Below, in pieces: positions 56,601 to 64,000 of a stretch of 64,000 bases of DNA; within the stretch, counting starts at the first letter, position 1, and each line of letters starts with the position of its first letter. The DNA is taken from assembly GCA_036387415.1 (NCBI GenBank), contig DASVTU010000039.1:1178001-1242000 (forward strand), in the 5' to 3' direction. The notes under the pieces were generated by a model. It saw only the letters and a program-made list of their open reading frames with translations, was not told the DNA's origin and searched no databases. Source of the DNA: DASVTU01 sp036387415 (GTDB taxonomy: Bacteria; Acidobacteriota; Blastocatellia; Pyrinomonadales; Pyrinomonadaceae). The position numbers and the translations under genes were made by a program.

Positions 56601-57340
56601 GCCTCGAAGTTCGACGTGAGTACGCGAAACTCCTGCACGGCGTCGGGGCGGGGTTGCGCGCCCGTCAGACCGCCGACGGCGACTTCGTTGTTGTTCGCGC
56701 CGTCGAGCGTGACGTTGTTTTCCACGCCGCGCTGACCGTTGACGCGGAAGCCGGAACCGCCGCCGAAGGTGCCCGCAGGCTGATTGTTGTTGGAGTTGGT
56801 GACGCCGGGCTGAAGCAGCACAAGGTCGAGCACGTTGCGACCGTTGAGCGGCAGGCCGATGACGCGACGCGGGTCAACCGTGGTGCCGAGCGTGGGCGAT
56901 TCGCGGTCAACGAGTTCTTGCGTCGCCGTGACGGTGACTTCTTCGGTCGTGCCAGTGAGGTTGAGTTTGGTGTCGAGTCGCAGGCTGCGGTTTGGTTCGA
57001 CCGTGACATCTTTCAGACGCGCTTCGGCGAAGCCGGAGGCCGAGACAACGATGTCGTAAGTCTGTGGCTCGATTTGAAGAAACTGATACACACCCTCGTC
57101 GTTCGATTGAACGGTGCGTATCTCCTGTTGCGTATTGGTTCTGATAAGTTTGACGGTAGCGCCGGAAACAACCGCTCCGTTGGGGTCGGTGACTTCGCCG
57201 CTGATGTTTCCACGAACGCCCTGCGCGAACGTGACGACCGCCGACGCGAGCAAAAGGCTCAGCGCGGCAGCAAGGCATGTCAACAGACGCGGTGCGTTCT
57301 GCTTCGTGCGCTCAGCTTTCCTCAAGCTAAATGCAGACAT
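53672..57340 (-). CDS. Oar-like TonB-dependent outer-membrane receptor
   Basis: The 1222-residue protein has a signal peptide ending near 40 (TFAQ), a carboxypeptidase-regulatory-like domain at about 43-125 (GEVTDPNGAVVSGATVKL), a plug with RVIGLPLNGRNVLDLVLLQPGV, and a long barrel ending RFSF. It is longer than the receptor at 17071 and differs in sequence, so the two probably have different ligands. GAGGAGG precedes the ATG. It has its own terminator; the VWFA and TPR secreted proteins lie beyond it, and together they form an envelope-protein block. Confidence 0.93.
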   Translation of the reverse strand: MSAFSLRKAERTKQNAPRLLTCLAAALSLLLASAVVTFAQGVRGNISGEVTDPNGAVVSGATVKLIRTNTQQEIRTVQSNDEGVYQFLQIEPQTYDIVVSASGFAEARLKDVTVEPNRSLRLDTKLNLTGTTEEVTVTATQELVDRESPTLGTTVDPRRVIGLPLNGRNVLDLVLLQPGVTNSNNNQPAGTFGGGSGFRVNGQRGVENNVTLDGANNNEVAVGGLTGAQPRPDAVQEFRVLTSNFEAEFGRNTGSIVNIVTKSGTNDFHGNLRTFYRPTFLSSARFFDQDSRTDPALKNVGRCPADLALRTRENCDRRRPFERKEFGGQLGGPITLPRFGEGGNAVYSGRNRAYFFFDYEGRRQLIGDTRSITGLPTQNERNGIFTARLDPTTRIPILLNDPSTGGPFPVISGTPGVAGSTVLQQIPVARFSPIARYYLGFLPIPDATGTASAGSSEITNNNYYTSRVDYMATSNQTFNITLTRFDSNVSAPFAFGGASVPGFGASNLDTTYNAVVRHTYTITPTIVNSLLLGYARNDQPGVVPQNLTTPEEIGFQNTSFVANRTFVGPPRITLTQRGLILGNTIQGPQARVTSNFQIQDSLSWAVGEHRFKFGADGTKYLHDQTFLFVNQGIFGFSRVTGPNTTGDDFADFLIGNTPASQQYGANGLRDFRQFAMAAFAQDNWRWSDSLTLSLGVRWEFTGPLYDKFNRVAFYRPGVTSQILANGQLRTFEGLPITVPAGRRAPNGLVYVGDPDPIRGGTVPRGGTENEYNNFAPRLGFAYSPRTGSDSFLRTLLGENDTVIRGGFGVYYGAVIGDTQLQQLNAPGFNGTNSFFGSGGAALSSGTLANPFAPDPFPNYRGITGAPLNVPAVPNPFEQSQLFISAPLGAFQGFVIDPDIRTPYTYQYNLTLERGFLRNYVGSLSYVGNRGRKLYGLREVNPALGTFLPARAGDPVPTTTNLAARRANLDVPLSISYLVSDGNSWYNALEANLQRRFSDGLQFQIAYTFSKSMNDVDTQRGNLDIIDQRFGRALSSDDVPHRFVASFIYDLPFSRFLGNGARRLIGGWSIGGIYAYQSGTPFSVNNPNDALGTGGIVNFADLGEPFQLLDPRENNGRAFNANAFRAYGDPATGFVLARDFRRGTSGRNQFRAGNTINNLDLILAKRTELWSESTNLELRFEAFNALNRTQFTTLETVITNAAFGRYTNTRESRVIQLGARFSF

Positions 57341-57806
57341 GTAGCTCCTCCTCGGAAGTGTAGGCTCTCAAAAAATTTACCATGCTGCGCGTGTGCTCGA
57401 AACACATCGGTGACAGGATTGTCCGAACTAATCGCTTGGCATGGAGAAAAGTGGGTTGAACGTTTATTTGAATAACGCAAGAAGCGTTCCGCTTTTGACG
57501 CACGACGACGGAAACAAATTTTCAGGGAATTTACTTCAACCCGTGCGGCGTCTCGGACAAACCCTGCAATTCCTTTGTGTGTTCATCCAAACGTCTGGAT
57601 TTAATCCGAGAATTTGGAAACCGACACGCCCGCCAAGACACTCGAAAGCAAGCGCCGGAAGCACTTGCGACGAGGACATGCGACGCATGAATCGTGATGT
57701 TTGAAACAGCCTCGCAGGGGCTTCGTCAAACCTCTGTGATAGAATCCGCTCGCGATACGGAAGTTTGATTGTCGGGCAGCCAAGCCACTTTTTACGAGAA
57801 ACGAAG
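57341..57806. other. 466-nt intergenic region, no gene seen
   Basis: Between the divergent receptor and the multi-pass membrane gene I find no convincing coding frame. TGTGATAGAAT near 57737 (plus) is a weak extended -10 candidate. No repeat element of the heptamer type is present here, in contrast to most gaps in the window. Confidence 0.3.
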
Positions 57807-58913
57807 ATGCAGGCGGTCGCACAACTATCCCTCACTCCACTCGGCGCGGGCGACCTCATCGACCGCACCATTCGTCTCTACCGACGCCATTTTTTAACCT
57901 TTATTCGCGCGTCTGTGCCGCCCGTCGTAGTGTCGGCGGCGGGGTCTGTTTTGAAGACCATTACGATTAACGCCCTCGCCGTCACCGACAGCGAAGGCTT
58001 GTTAGTCGTCTACACGGCGCTGGCCTTGCTCGGTTGGCTGCTCATCTTGTTAGGCTACCTCCTGCTCTTTATCGTGATGGGCGGAGCGACGCACAATCTC
58101 GTCAGGCATCTGCTGTGGAACGAGCCTGTGACGACGCGCACGATTTACCGCAACGTGCGTGCGCGTTTCGGCGGATTGTTGGCCGCGATGCTGGCCGTCT
58201 TCTTCTGCCTGCTGTTTGCCGCGGGCGTCGCTTCATTCGCGCTCCTGCTCTACGTCGTTCTATTTCTCATCATCGTCGGCCTCCTCGACCCGGAGACGAA
58301 CTCGAACGCGCCCTCGTTCGTCGTCTGGGTACTGAGCGCGACGGGTCTGGTCGGGTTCGTGGTCGCGTCGATTGCAGCGCAGTGGGTCTTCTTTCTGCTG
58401 GCGGGACGCGTGGCTTATGTGCCGCAGGTGATGTTGGTGGAGGGCAAGGGCGTGATGGCTTCGATTAGTCGCAGCACGGAGATGGCGCACGGCAACGTCC
58501 GGCGTTTGATGGCGATGTCGTGGTTCACCATCTTCGGCGGGTTGTCGATGATGATGCTGCTTCTGGTTCCGCTCGGCTGGTACGCCTATCTCAACGGCAT
58601 CGACCTCGAATGGCTGCGAAACGCTGACAAGCCCGTCTGGTATTCAATCGGTTCGCAGTTGATGTTGCAGACCAGCACGATACTCTTGATGCCCGTCTGG
58701 ATGCTCGGCCTCTCGTTGCTCTATGTTGACGAGCGCGTGCGGCGCGAGGGCTACGACATAGAGTTGATGGCCGCGCGACTCCTCGGCGACATGCCTGTGC
58801 TGCCCGCCGGAAGACTCTCGCCGCTCGCGCCCGCCATCGTTGCGACTGAAACGACGCGCGGCAACGAGCGCGACAAAAAATCGTCACGCGTCTCAATGCT
58901 CGGACTCGACTAG
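57807..58913 (+). CDS. multi-pass membrane protein (glycerophosphodiesterase membrane-domain-like)
   Basis: The 368-residue protein starts MQAVAQLSLTPLGAGDLIDRTIRLYRRHF, a cytosolic amphipathic start typical of proteins resembling the membrane domain of glycerophosphoryl diester phosphodiesterases, then has about six hydrophobic segments between 30 and 320, and a polar tail. It lacks a soluble catalytic domain, so function is unknown. ATG 57807 is chosen because the family starts there; the frame is open 14 codons upstream. It leads the DUF4129-DUF4350-MoxR locus and may be part of it. Confidence 0.72.
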   Translation: MQAVAQLSLTPLGAGDLIDRTIRLYRRHFLTFIRASVPPVVVSAAGSVLKTITINALAVTDSEGLLVVYTALALLGWLLILLGYLLLFIVMGGATHNLVRHLLWNEPVTTRTIYRNVRARFGGLLAAMLAVFFCLLFAAGVASFALLLYVVLFLIIVGLLDPETNSNAPSFVVWVLSATGLVGFVVASIAAQWVFFLLAGRVAYVPQVMLVEGKGVMASISRSTEMAHGNVRRLMAMSWFTIFGGLSMMMLLLVPLGWYAYLNGIDLEWLRNADKPVWYSIGSQLMLQTSTILLMPVWMLGLSLLYVDERVRREGYDIELMAARLLGDMPVLPAGRLSPLAPAIVATETTRGNERDKKSSRVSMLGLD

Positions 58914-58992
58914 AGACGACGACGCCGCATTGCGAAACACAAGGCGACGCGGCTTTGCCGAAAGCCAATGCCCGCGACGTGCCCGACCGTAC

Positions 58993-60132
58993 ATGAAATT
59001 CTTCTTTCTCGACATGCACCTCCTCTGCCAACACCGTCGCCACGTTACCGTCGCCGTCGCACGATTCGTTGTCGCTGCGTTGCTCGTCGTCGCGTGCGCC
59101 ACAGCGTCGCCGACGGCAGCAGAAGAAGCATCGAACGTCTCGACACTCGCCGCTTACCGCGAGCGCGTGCATAAGGCGACGTTGGCGCTCGATGCGCTCG
59201 CCGCCCCCGATGAAGATACGAGCGTGGAGCAGCAGACGGAGACGGCGACCGGAGTGATTCGACAGGTGCGCTCGATGCTGCCGCCACGCGAACGGGTTGA
59301 ATGGAACGGCGCATCGCTCGACGTTAATAATTCATGGCTTCACGCCGCACTTGACACATACGAACGAACGAACGCCACAGCCGTCGGGTCGCGCCGCGCG
59401 TCGCTCGCACGCACGACGGAACGCCTGCGCGCTCTGGACGAACGCCTCGCCGCGATGGACGCTGCGACGGCGGCGAATTCTCCCGCGAGAGATAAACGCG
59501 CGGACAAAGAACGGCTCGAAGCGATTTTACGCCGTCCCGAATTTGCGCCCGCGCAACCAAAAAACAAGAGCGCGCTCTCGCGCTTCTTCGACCAACTCCG
59601 CGACTGGTTAGACAAACTCATTCCTGAACAAAAACAGATTCAGCCCGGCGCGAGTCCGCGCCTGTCAACCGGAGCGCAAATTTTCATCTACTTGCTCGCG
59701 CTCGCCATCCTCGTCTTCGTGATTGGGAAGTATGCGCGCCCTTTCTTTAGTCGTGGCGGATTGAGGAGCGTCAAAGTGCGTCGCGAGTCGCGCGTCGTCC
59801 TCGGCGTCCGTCTCGAAGCCGACCAGACGCCCGCCGACCTCCTCGCCGACGCCGAACAACTCGCACGTCGCGGCGATGTGCGGGGCGCGATTCGCAAGGC
59901 TTACGTCGCGCTGCTCTGCGAACTCGGCGAACGCAAAATCCTGCGTCTCGCACAGCACAAAACCAACCGCGACTACCTCCACACGCTGCGGCACGAACAG
60001 GCGTCGCTCTACAGCGAAGTGCAACCGCTCACCATGAATTTTGAACGACACTGGTACGGCTACGAAGACGCCACCGACGCCGACTGGACGGATTTTCGCA
60101 CGCGCTGCCGACAAGTTTTAGCTAAGGGATGA
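58993..60132 (+). CDS. DUF4129-containing membrane protein
   Basis: The 379-residue protein has a signal or anchor segment (about 20-35), a helical periplasmic part, a membrane segment (about 220-240, FIYLLALAILVFVIG) and a cytosolic C-terminal DUF4129 domain (about 275-370) with the typical AYVALLCELGERKILRLAQHKTNRDYL. DUF4129 proteins accompany MoxR ATPases and DUF4350/DUF58 genes, where they are thought to help build or activate an envelope complex. Start is uncertain; ATG 59014 is possible. Its last codons, AAG GGA TGA, are the first bases of a repeat element. Confidence 0.85.
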   Translation: MKFFFLDMHLLCQHRRHVTVAVARFVVAALLVVACATASPTAAEEASNVSTLAAYRERVHKATLALDALAAPDEDTSVEQQTETATGVIRQVRSMLPPRERVEWNGASLDVNNSWLHAALDTYERTNATAVGSRRASLARTTERLRALDERLAAMDAATAANSPARDKRADKERLEAILRRPEFAPAQPKNKSALSRFFDQLRDWLDKLIPEQKQIQPGASPRLSTGAQIFIYLLALAILVFVIGKYARPFFSRGGLRSVKVRRESRVVLGVRLEADQTPADLLADAEQLARRGDVRGAIRKAYVALLCELGERKILRLAQHKTNRDYLHTLRHEQASLYSEVQPLTMNFERHWYGYEDATDADWTDFRTRCRQVLAKG

Positions 60133-60238
60133 GGGCGGAGGGATGAGAGTTAAGTGATGGGTGACGAGTAATGAGTTAAAAAACTCGTCTTTGATTCATC
60201 ATTCATCACCTATCACTTAACTCTCATCATTCATCAGT
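60124..60238. repeat. heptamer-built hairpin element supplying a stop codon
   Basis: Left arm: GGGATGA, GGGCGGA, GGGATGA, GAGTTAA, GTGATGG, GTGACGA, GTAATGA; right arm: TTCATCA, TTCATCA, CCTATCA, CTTAACT, CTCATCA, TTCATCA, both at period 7. The TGA stop of the DUF4129 gene (60130-60132) lies in the first unit. The centre, GAGTTAAAAA followed by GTCTTT, recurs at 63121-63139. Confidence 0.9.
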
Positions 60239-60246
60239 TTTTTTCA

Positions 60247-61671
60247 ATGAGAGAACGGCTGACCATTTTTCTGACAATCGCGTTGGTGTTGACGTTGCTC
60301 GTCGCGCTCAACGCCGCGTCGTACGTGCGCGTCGAGCAGCCGCGCGATTCGGAGTTTAATCCCGACCGCTCGACGACCAACGTTGGCGCGACAGGCACGC
60401 GCGCCTTCTATGAATTTCTGCATGAATCCGGCCACAAGGTTGTGCGTTGGCGCGAGTCTCTGTTGGCGCTCTTGAAGGAGGATGGAGCGCGGCCTGCGAC
60501 GTTTGTCGTGATTGGCAAAGTGCGTCGTGAATTCGAGAGGGAGGAGGCGCGTGGTCTCTTGCGTTGGGTGCGGGATGGCGGTCGTCTCGTCCTCATCGAC
60601 CGCGTGCCGGACACGATTCTACTCCCGACCTCCGGCCACTGGCGTGTCGCCTCGGAGATTTTTGAATTTCCAGACCCGACGGTTCATCCAGATGATGTTG
60701 AATCAATGACGCACGGCGTCAAGCCGCTCGCGCCCGCACAACCCGCGTCGCTCATGCGCGACGTACAAGAGGTCATGCGCTCGCGTTTCGCCAGTCGCCT
60801 CCATCTCTACACGGTTGACGAAAGACCGACCCTACCCGCGAGCGGAGAAGAAGACGACGACGACATGCCGCCGCCCGTCGCACCGGATGAGACGCCGCCG
60901 CCGAGCGTGGGCATCGTCCTGGACGATTCCGTTGAACGCCCGACGGAATCGTCGCCCGCGCCCGTCGAGTATCTGCCGGATGGACGCGAGGGCAACGGCG
61001 CGTTGTTGGTTGATTACGCCTACGGACGAGGCCGCATCATCATCCTCAGCGACCCGTTCATCGTCTCGAACACGGGGCTTCGTCTCGCCGACAATCTGCA
61101 ACTCGCCACCAATCTCGTCGCAGACGTGACGGGCGAGCAAAGCATCATCGCCTTCGACGAGTATCATCAGGGACGCGGCATGACGCAGAATCCGACGTTC
61201 GCATATTTTCGCGGCACGCCCGCGCTCGCCATCGCCGCGCAACTCGGTCTGCTGCTGCTCGCCTTCGTCTGGACGCGTAGCCGACGCTTCGCGCGCCCTC
61301 TGCCAGCGCCGCACGTTGACCGTCGCTCCAATCTTGAATTCGTCGCGTCGATGGCCGAACTGCAACAACGCGCACGCGCCTACGACCTCGCCATCGAGAA
61401 CATCTACGGTCGCACGCGCCGCGCGCTCGCACGCTATGCCGGAGTGGCGGCCACGGCGCGCAGCAATGAGATTGCCCAACGCGTCGCCGCGCGTTCGGGT
61501 CGAGACATGAGCGAACTCGAAGCCTTGCTCGGCGAGTGCGAAGACGCCATCGCGGGCGCTCCCATCTCCGCACGTCGCACACTTGAAATCATCGCACGCC
61601 TGCGCGAACTCGAAGGCGAACTCGGCATCCGCATGCGCTCACGCGAAATACGACAGGCACGCGCCCTCTGA
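60247..61671 (+). CDS. DUF4350-containing membrane protein
   Basis: The 474-residue protein has an N-terminal membrane segment (about 7-25), the DUF4350 domain (about 35-290) with STTNVGATGTRAFYEFLHESGHKVVRWRE and YGRGRIIILSDPFIVSNTGL, and a second membrane segment near 325-345, then a helical cytosolic tail. DUF4350 resembles glutamine-amidotransferase/GATase-like folds without the nucleophile. It accompanies MoxR and DUF4129 in many genomes. A Pro/Asp/Glu-rich insertion (EEDDDDMPPP) lies near 200. It starts right after a repeat arm, with no ribosome site, and is followed after 5 nt by the GNAT gene. Confidence 0.85.
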   Translation: MRERLTIFLTIALVLTLLVALNAASYVRVEQPRDSEFNPDRSTTNVGATGTRAFYEFLHESGHKVVRWRESLLALLKEDGARPATFVVIGKVRREFEREEARGLLRWVRDGGRLVLIDRVPDTILLPTSGHWRVASEIFEFPDPTVHPDDVESMTHGVKPLAPAQPASLMRDVQEVMRSRFASRLHLYTVDERPTLPASGEEDDDDMPPPVAPDETPPPSVGIVLDDSVERPTESSPAPVEYLPDGREGNGALLVDYAYGRGRIIILSDPFIVSNTGLRLADNLQLATNLVADVTGEQSIIAFDEYHQGRGMTQNPTFAYFRGTPALAIAAQLGLLLLAFVWTRSRRFARPLPAPHVDRRSNLEFVASMAELQQRARAYDLAIENIYGRTRRALARYAGVAATARSNEIAQRVAARSGRDMSELEALLGECEDAIAGAPISARRTLEIIARLRELEGELGIRMRSREIRQARAL

Positions 61672-61676
61672 CCGAT

Positions 61677-62213
61677 ATGAGTAATCAAGACGACATCTAT
61701 CTGATTGAACTGACCGCCGAATGGCGACGCGAATTCGTGTCGATGGCGGAGGAGCATCGCGCCGCAGGCGACGACATTTACCGCGACGCCATCGAAGATT
61801 TTGACGCGTACTTGCGTCTTCTCAAAAATTCCGCGCTCGGCATCAACCGTCCACCGGGTCGCGTGCCAGCCGAAACCTTCTGTCTCGCCCGCGACCGACG
61901 CATTCTCGGTCGCAGCAGCCTGCGCCACTATCTAACGCCCGATTTGGAACACGAAGGCGGACACATCGGCTACAGCATTCGTCCCTCCGAAAGACGCAAG
62001 GGTTATGGCACGCTCATCCTCACGCTGACGTTGGAGAAGGCGCGCGAGCGTGGATTGAAGCGCGTGCTCCTGACCTGCGATACTGACAACGTTGGCTCCG
62101 CACGCATTATCGAAAAGAACGGCGGCGTCCTCGCCGGAAGCGGAATTTCACACCGCTCCGGCAAACCGATTTCCCAATACTGGATTGAGCTAACGAACAG
62201 CGGCGACGCATAA
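61677..62213 (+). CDS. GNAT-family N-acetyltransferase
   Basis: The 178-residue enzyme has the acetyl-CoA-binding motif A, GYSIRPSERRKGYGTLILTLTLEKARE at about 100-125, and motif B around SARIIEKNGGVL. It acetylates an amine or a protein N-terminus; substrate unknown. It starts 5 nt after the DUF4350 stop and so is almost surely in the same transcript. It is not a usual member of MoxR loci. Confidence 0.9.
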   Translation: MSNQDDIYLIELTAEWRREFVSMAEEHRAAGDDIYRDAIEDFDAYLRLLKNSALGINRPPGRVPAETFCLARDRRILGRSSLRHYLTPDLEHEGGHIGYSIRPSERRKGYGTLILTLTLEKARERGLKRVLLTCDTDNVGSARIIEKNGGVLAGSGISHRSGKPISQYWIELTNSGDA

Positions 62214-62325
62214 CCGCATCGACTCGCCCGACGACGTGTGGCGACGCCGAACCCTATCGCCCGAAACGACGTCGTTCAATGAGCGTGGCTTTCATCAAAT
62301 ATCTTTCGAGGGACGACAATCCATA

Positions 62326-63108
62326 TTGAGTACGCTGGAACTCATCGTGCTCTGCGTGCTCTTTTTTCTGACTAGCATCATCGGCGTGGTCACGGGCAGC
62401 AACTCGCTTATCACCGTGCCCGCGATGTTTCTCTTCGGCATCGACGCACGCGTCGCCGTGGCGACCAACATGTTCGGCCTCACCTTTATGAGCGTCGGCG
62501 GCGCGTTGCCATTCGTCGGCAAAGGCACTTTTGACCGCAGACGGCTCCCCGCGCTCGTCGCTCTCACGCTCGTCGGTTCCATCGCGGGCGCGTTGCTGGT
62601 GCTCGTCGTATCTTCACGCGCGATGCCGCTTTTCATCTCCGTCTCGATGCTCGCGGTGGCGCTTTTTACAGTGGCGACGCGCCGCGACGCCGGAGTCCAC
62701 ATCGAACCGTCTGCGCCGACGCGCGCGGCGGAATGGACGGCTTTCGGCGCGACGTTTGTGCTCGGCATCTACGGCGGGTTTTTCAGTGGCGGATACGTTA
62801 CACTGCTGACCGCCGCCTTCGTCGCGCTGTTTCGCATGAAGTTCGTCGAAGCCGTGGCGACCACCAAAATCGTCAACGTCTTTTCCTCGCTCGTCGCCAC
62901 GCTCGTCTTCATGTGGTACGGGCTGGTCGATTACAGGCTCGGCGTGGTTTTGGCCGTCGTCATGTTCGCGGGCGGATTCGTCGGCGCACGCGTCGCGCTT
63001 CGACTCAACGACGTGTGGCTCCGCCGCATCTTTCTCACGACCGTCATCGCGCTCGCGCTCAAAATCTTGCTCTACGATTTTTTATGGAAAGGAATGTTGA
63101 AGGGATGA
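62326..63108 (+). CDS. TSUP-family (TauE/SafE-like) permease
   Basis: The 260-residue protein has about eight hydrophobic segments with the TSUP repeat (GVVTGSNSLITVPAMFLFG near 20; GIYGGFFSGGYVTLLTAA near 160). Family members export or import sulfite, sulfonates or organic acids. I take TTG 62326, which gives the usual short N-terminus; GTG 62236 would add 30 residues unlike the family. GAGGG lies 13 nt upstream, rather far. Its last codons AAG GGA TGA are the first bases of a repeat element, exactly as for the DUF4129 gene. Confidence 0.82.
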   Translation: MSTLELIVLCVLFFLTSIIGVVTGSNSLITVPAMFLFGIDARVAVATNMFGLTFMSVGGALPFVGKGTFDRRRLPALVALTLVGSIAGALLVLVVSSRAMPLFISVSMLAVALFTVATRRDAGVHIEPSAPTRAAEWTAFGATFVLGIYGGFFSGGYVTLLTAAFVALFRMKFVEAVATTKIVNVFSSLVATLVFMWYGLVDYRLGVVLAVVMFAGGFVGARVALRLNDVWLRRIFLTTVIALALKILLYDFLWKGMLKG

Positions 63109-63173
63109 GGGCGGAGGGATGAGTTAAAAACCTGTCTTTTAGCTTATCCCTCATCCCTCCGCTCTCGTCCCTT
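63100..63173. repeat. heptamer-built hairpin element supplying a stop codon (second copy)
   Basis: Left arm 63101-63123: GGGATGA, GGGCGGA, GGGATGA; right arm 63144-63173: ATCCCTC, ATCCCTC, CGCTCTC, GTCCCTT. The TGA stop of the permease gene (63106-63108) lies in the first unit. The first 23 nt equal those at 60124-60146, and the loop is also alike. Confidence 0.9.
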
Positions 63174-63183
63174 GTTAAACTTG

Positions 63184-64000
63184 ATGCAGCACGTTCCCGC
63201 CACCGTCGAGCATATTTTGACGGAACTTCGCAAAGTAGTCGTCGGTCAGGACGCGGTTATCGAGCAGGTCTTGGTCGCGCTGCTGGCTGAAGGCCACGCG
63301 TTGATTGAAGGCGTGCCGGGCACGGCCAAGACGCTTCTCGTCAAGACGCTGGCGCGCATCATCGGCGCGGAGTTCGGTCGTATCCAGTTCACACCCGACT
63401 TGATGCCGTCCGACATCACTGGCACAAACGTCTTCAACGTCGCCACTTCCGCCTTCTCTCTGCGTCGCGGCGCAATCTTCACAGACATCCTGCTCGCAGA
63501 CGAAATCAACCGCACGCCGCCCAAGACGCAAGCCGCGCTCCTCGAAGCGATGGAAGAAAGACAGGTGACGATTGACGGCGAACTCCACGCGCTCTCGCCG
63601 CTTTTCACCGTGCTCGCCACGGAAAATCCGATTGAATACGAAGGCACATACCCTCTGCCCGAAGCGCAACTTGACAGGTTTCTGTTAAAGATAATCATCG
63701 ACTATCCCACGGGCGAGGAGGAGAGCCGCATCGTCGCCAACTGGGACGAAGGCTTCAACGCACGTCGCCTCGACCAAATCGACATTCACCCGCTCCCGCA
63801 GCCCGACGCCGTTTCGCAATCGCGCGCCGAAATCCGTCGCTCACGCATGGAGCCGGGCGTCAGAGCCTACGTCGTCGATATTGTGCGGCGCACGCGCGAG
63901 CATCCGTCCGTGTCTTATGGCGCAAGCCCGCGCGCATCGGTCGCGTTACTACTCTCGGCCAAAGCTCTCGCCGCGATGCGCGGTCGCGCCTTCGCTACGC
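63184..64000 (+). CDS. MoxR-family AAA+ ATPase (3' end cut by window edge)
   Basis: The first 272 residues match MoxR: VVVGQDAVIEQVLVALLAEGHALIEG, Walker A GVPGTAKT at 43-50, Walker B ILLADEINR near 105, sensor FTVLATENP and arginine-finger region LPEAQLDRFLLK. MoxR ATPases are chaperone-like and work with DUF58 or VWA proteins; a DUF58 gene would be expected just beyond the window. The start at ATG 63184 follows a repeat element and has no clear ribosome site. Confidence 0.92.
   Translation, partial: MQHVPATVEHILTELRKVVVGQDAVIEQVLVALLAEGHALIEGVPGTAKTLLVKTLARIIGAEFGRIQFTPDLMPSDITGTNVFNVATSAFSLRRGAIFTDILLADEINRTPPKTQAALLEAMEERQVTIDGELHALSPLFTVLATENPIEYEGTYPLPEAQLDRFLLKIIIDYPTGEEESRIVANWDEGFNARRLDQIDIHPLPQPDAVSQSRAEIRRSRMEPGVRAYVVDIVRRTREHPSVSYGASPRASVALLLSAKALAAMRGRAFAT

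Overview
The window reads as a chromosomal stretch of a GC-rich Gram-negative bacterium, most likely an acidobacterium (perhaps class Blastocatellia). The pointers are two very large Oar-like TonB-dependent receptors with an N-terminal carboxypeptidase-regulatory domain, a secreted protein of the acidobacterial VWFA-related type, and several LPS-bearing-cell features (DegP, LolA-like protein). The lineage is an inference; no rRNA or other marker is present. I see no tRNA, rRNA, CRISPR array, transposase, integrase or phage gene. About 50 protein genes are supported, two of them cut by the window edges.

Layout. 1-1.1 kb: isochorismatase-type hydrolase followed by an Lrp/AsnC regulator (minus). 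1.2-10.5 kb: a proteostasis island on the plus strand, hsp20 - clpB - hsp20 - grpE - groEL - a ClpA-sized AAA+ unfoldase, without dnaK, dnaJ, groES or clpP beside it. 10.7-16.7 kb: a LolA-like secreted protein, thioesterase, alpha/beta hydrolase, GT4 glycosyltransferase, HAD phosphatase, and two general-stress genes (a glycine-zipper protein and a CsbD-like protein). 17-25 kb: a TonB receptor and a 1379-residue secreted ExeM-like nuclease (both minus). 25.4-28.2 kb: thiolase and an S41 peptidase. 28.3-39.8 kb: ten consecutive minus-strand genes in which purF, purM and purN are interleaved with a ComEC-type hydrolase/DUF3006 pair, a membrane metallophosphoesterase, a DUF2804 protein, tyrS and an RDD protein. 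40-49.8 kb: a mostly plus-strand metabolic and stress block (glutaredoxin-like, zinc alcohol dehydrogenase, DegP/HtrA, aldehyde dehydrogenase, alanine dehydrogenase, receiver-only response regulator, DUF512 radical SAM). 50-57.3 kb: VWFA protein, secreted TPR protein, second TonB receptor. 57.8-64 kb: a MoxR-type locus (multi-pass membrane protein, DUF4129, DUF4350, GNAT, TSUP permease, MoxR ATPase running off the end).

The most striking feature is not a gene. More than twenty intergenic gaps hold a long imperfect hairpin whose two arms are each built of degenerate 7-nt (sometimes 8- or 9-nt) tandem units. Different gaps use different unit words, but some words recur at distant sites. Several arms begin in the stop codon of the gene on one side and end at, or overlap, the start codon of the gene on the other; most genes started that way have no visible Shine-Dalgarno sequence. 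They resemble, in design, the short tandemly repeated heptanucleotide sequences of cyanobacteria. A second notable point is the AAA+ unfoldase at 8.3-10.5 kb, in which the aromatic pore-loop residue is missing from both ATPase rings while the catalytic motifs and a ClpP-docking-like loop remain.
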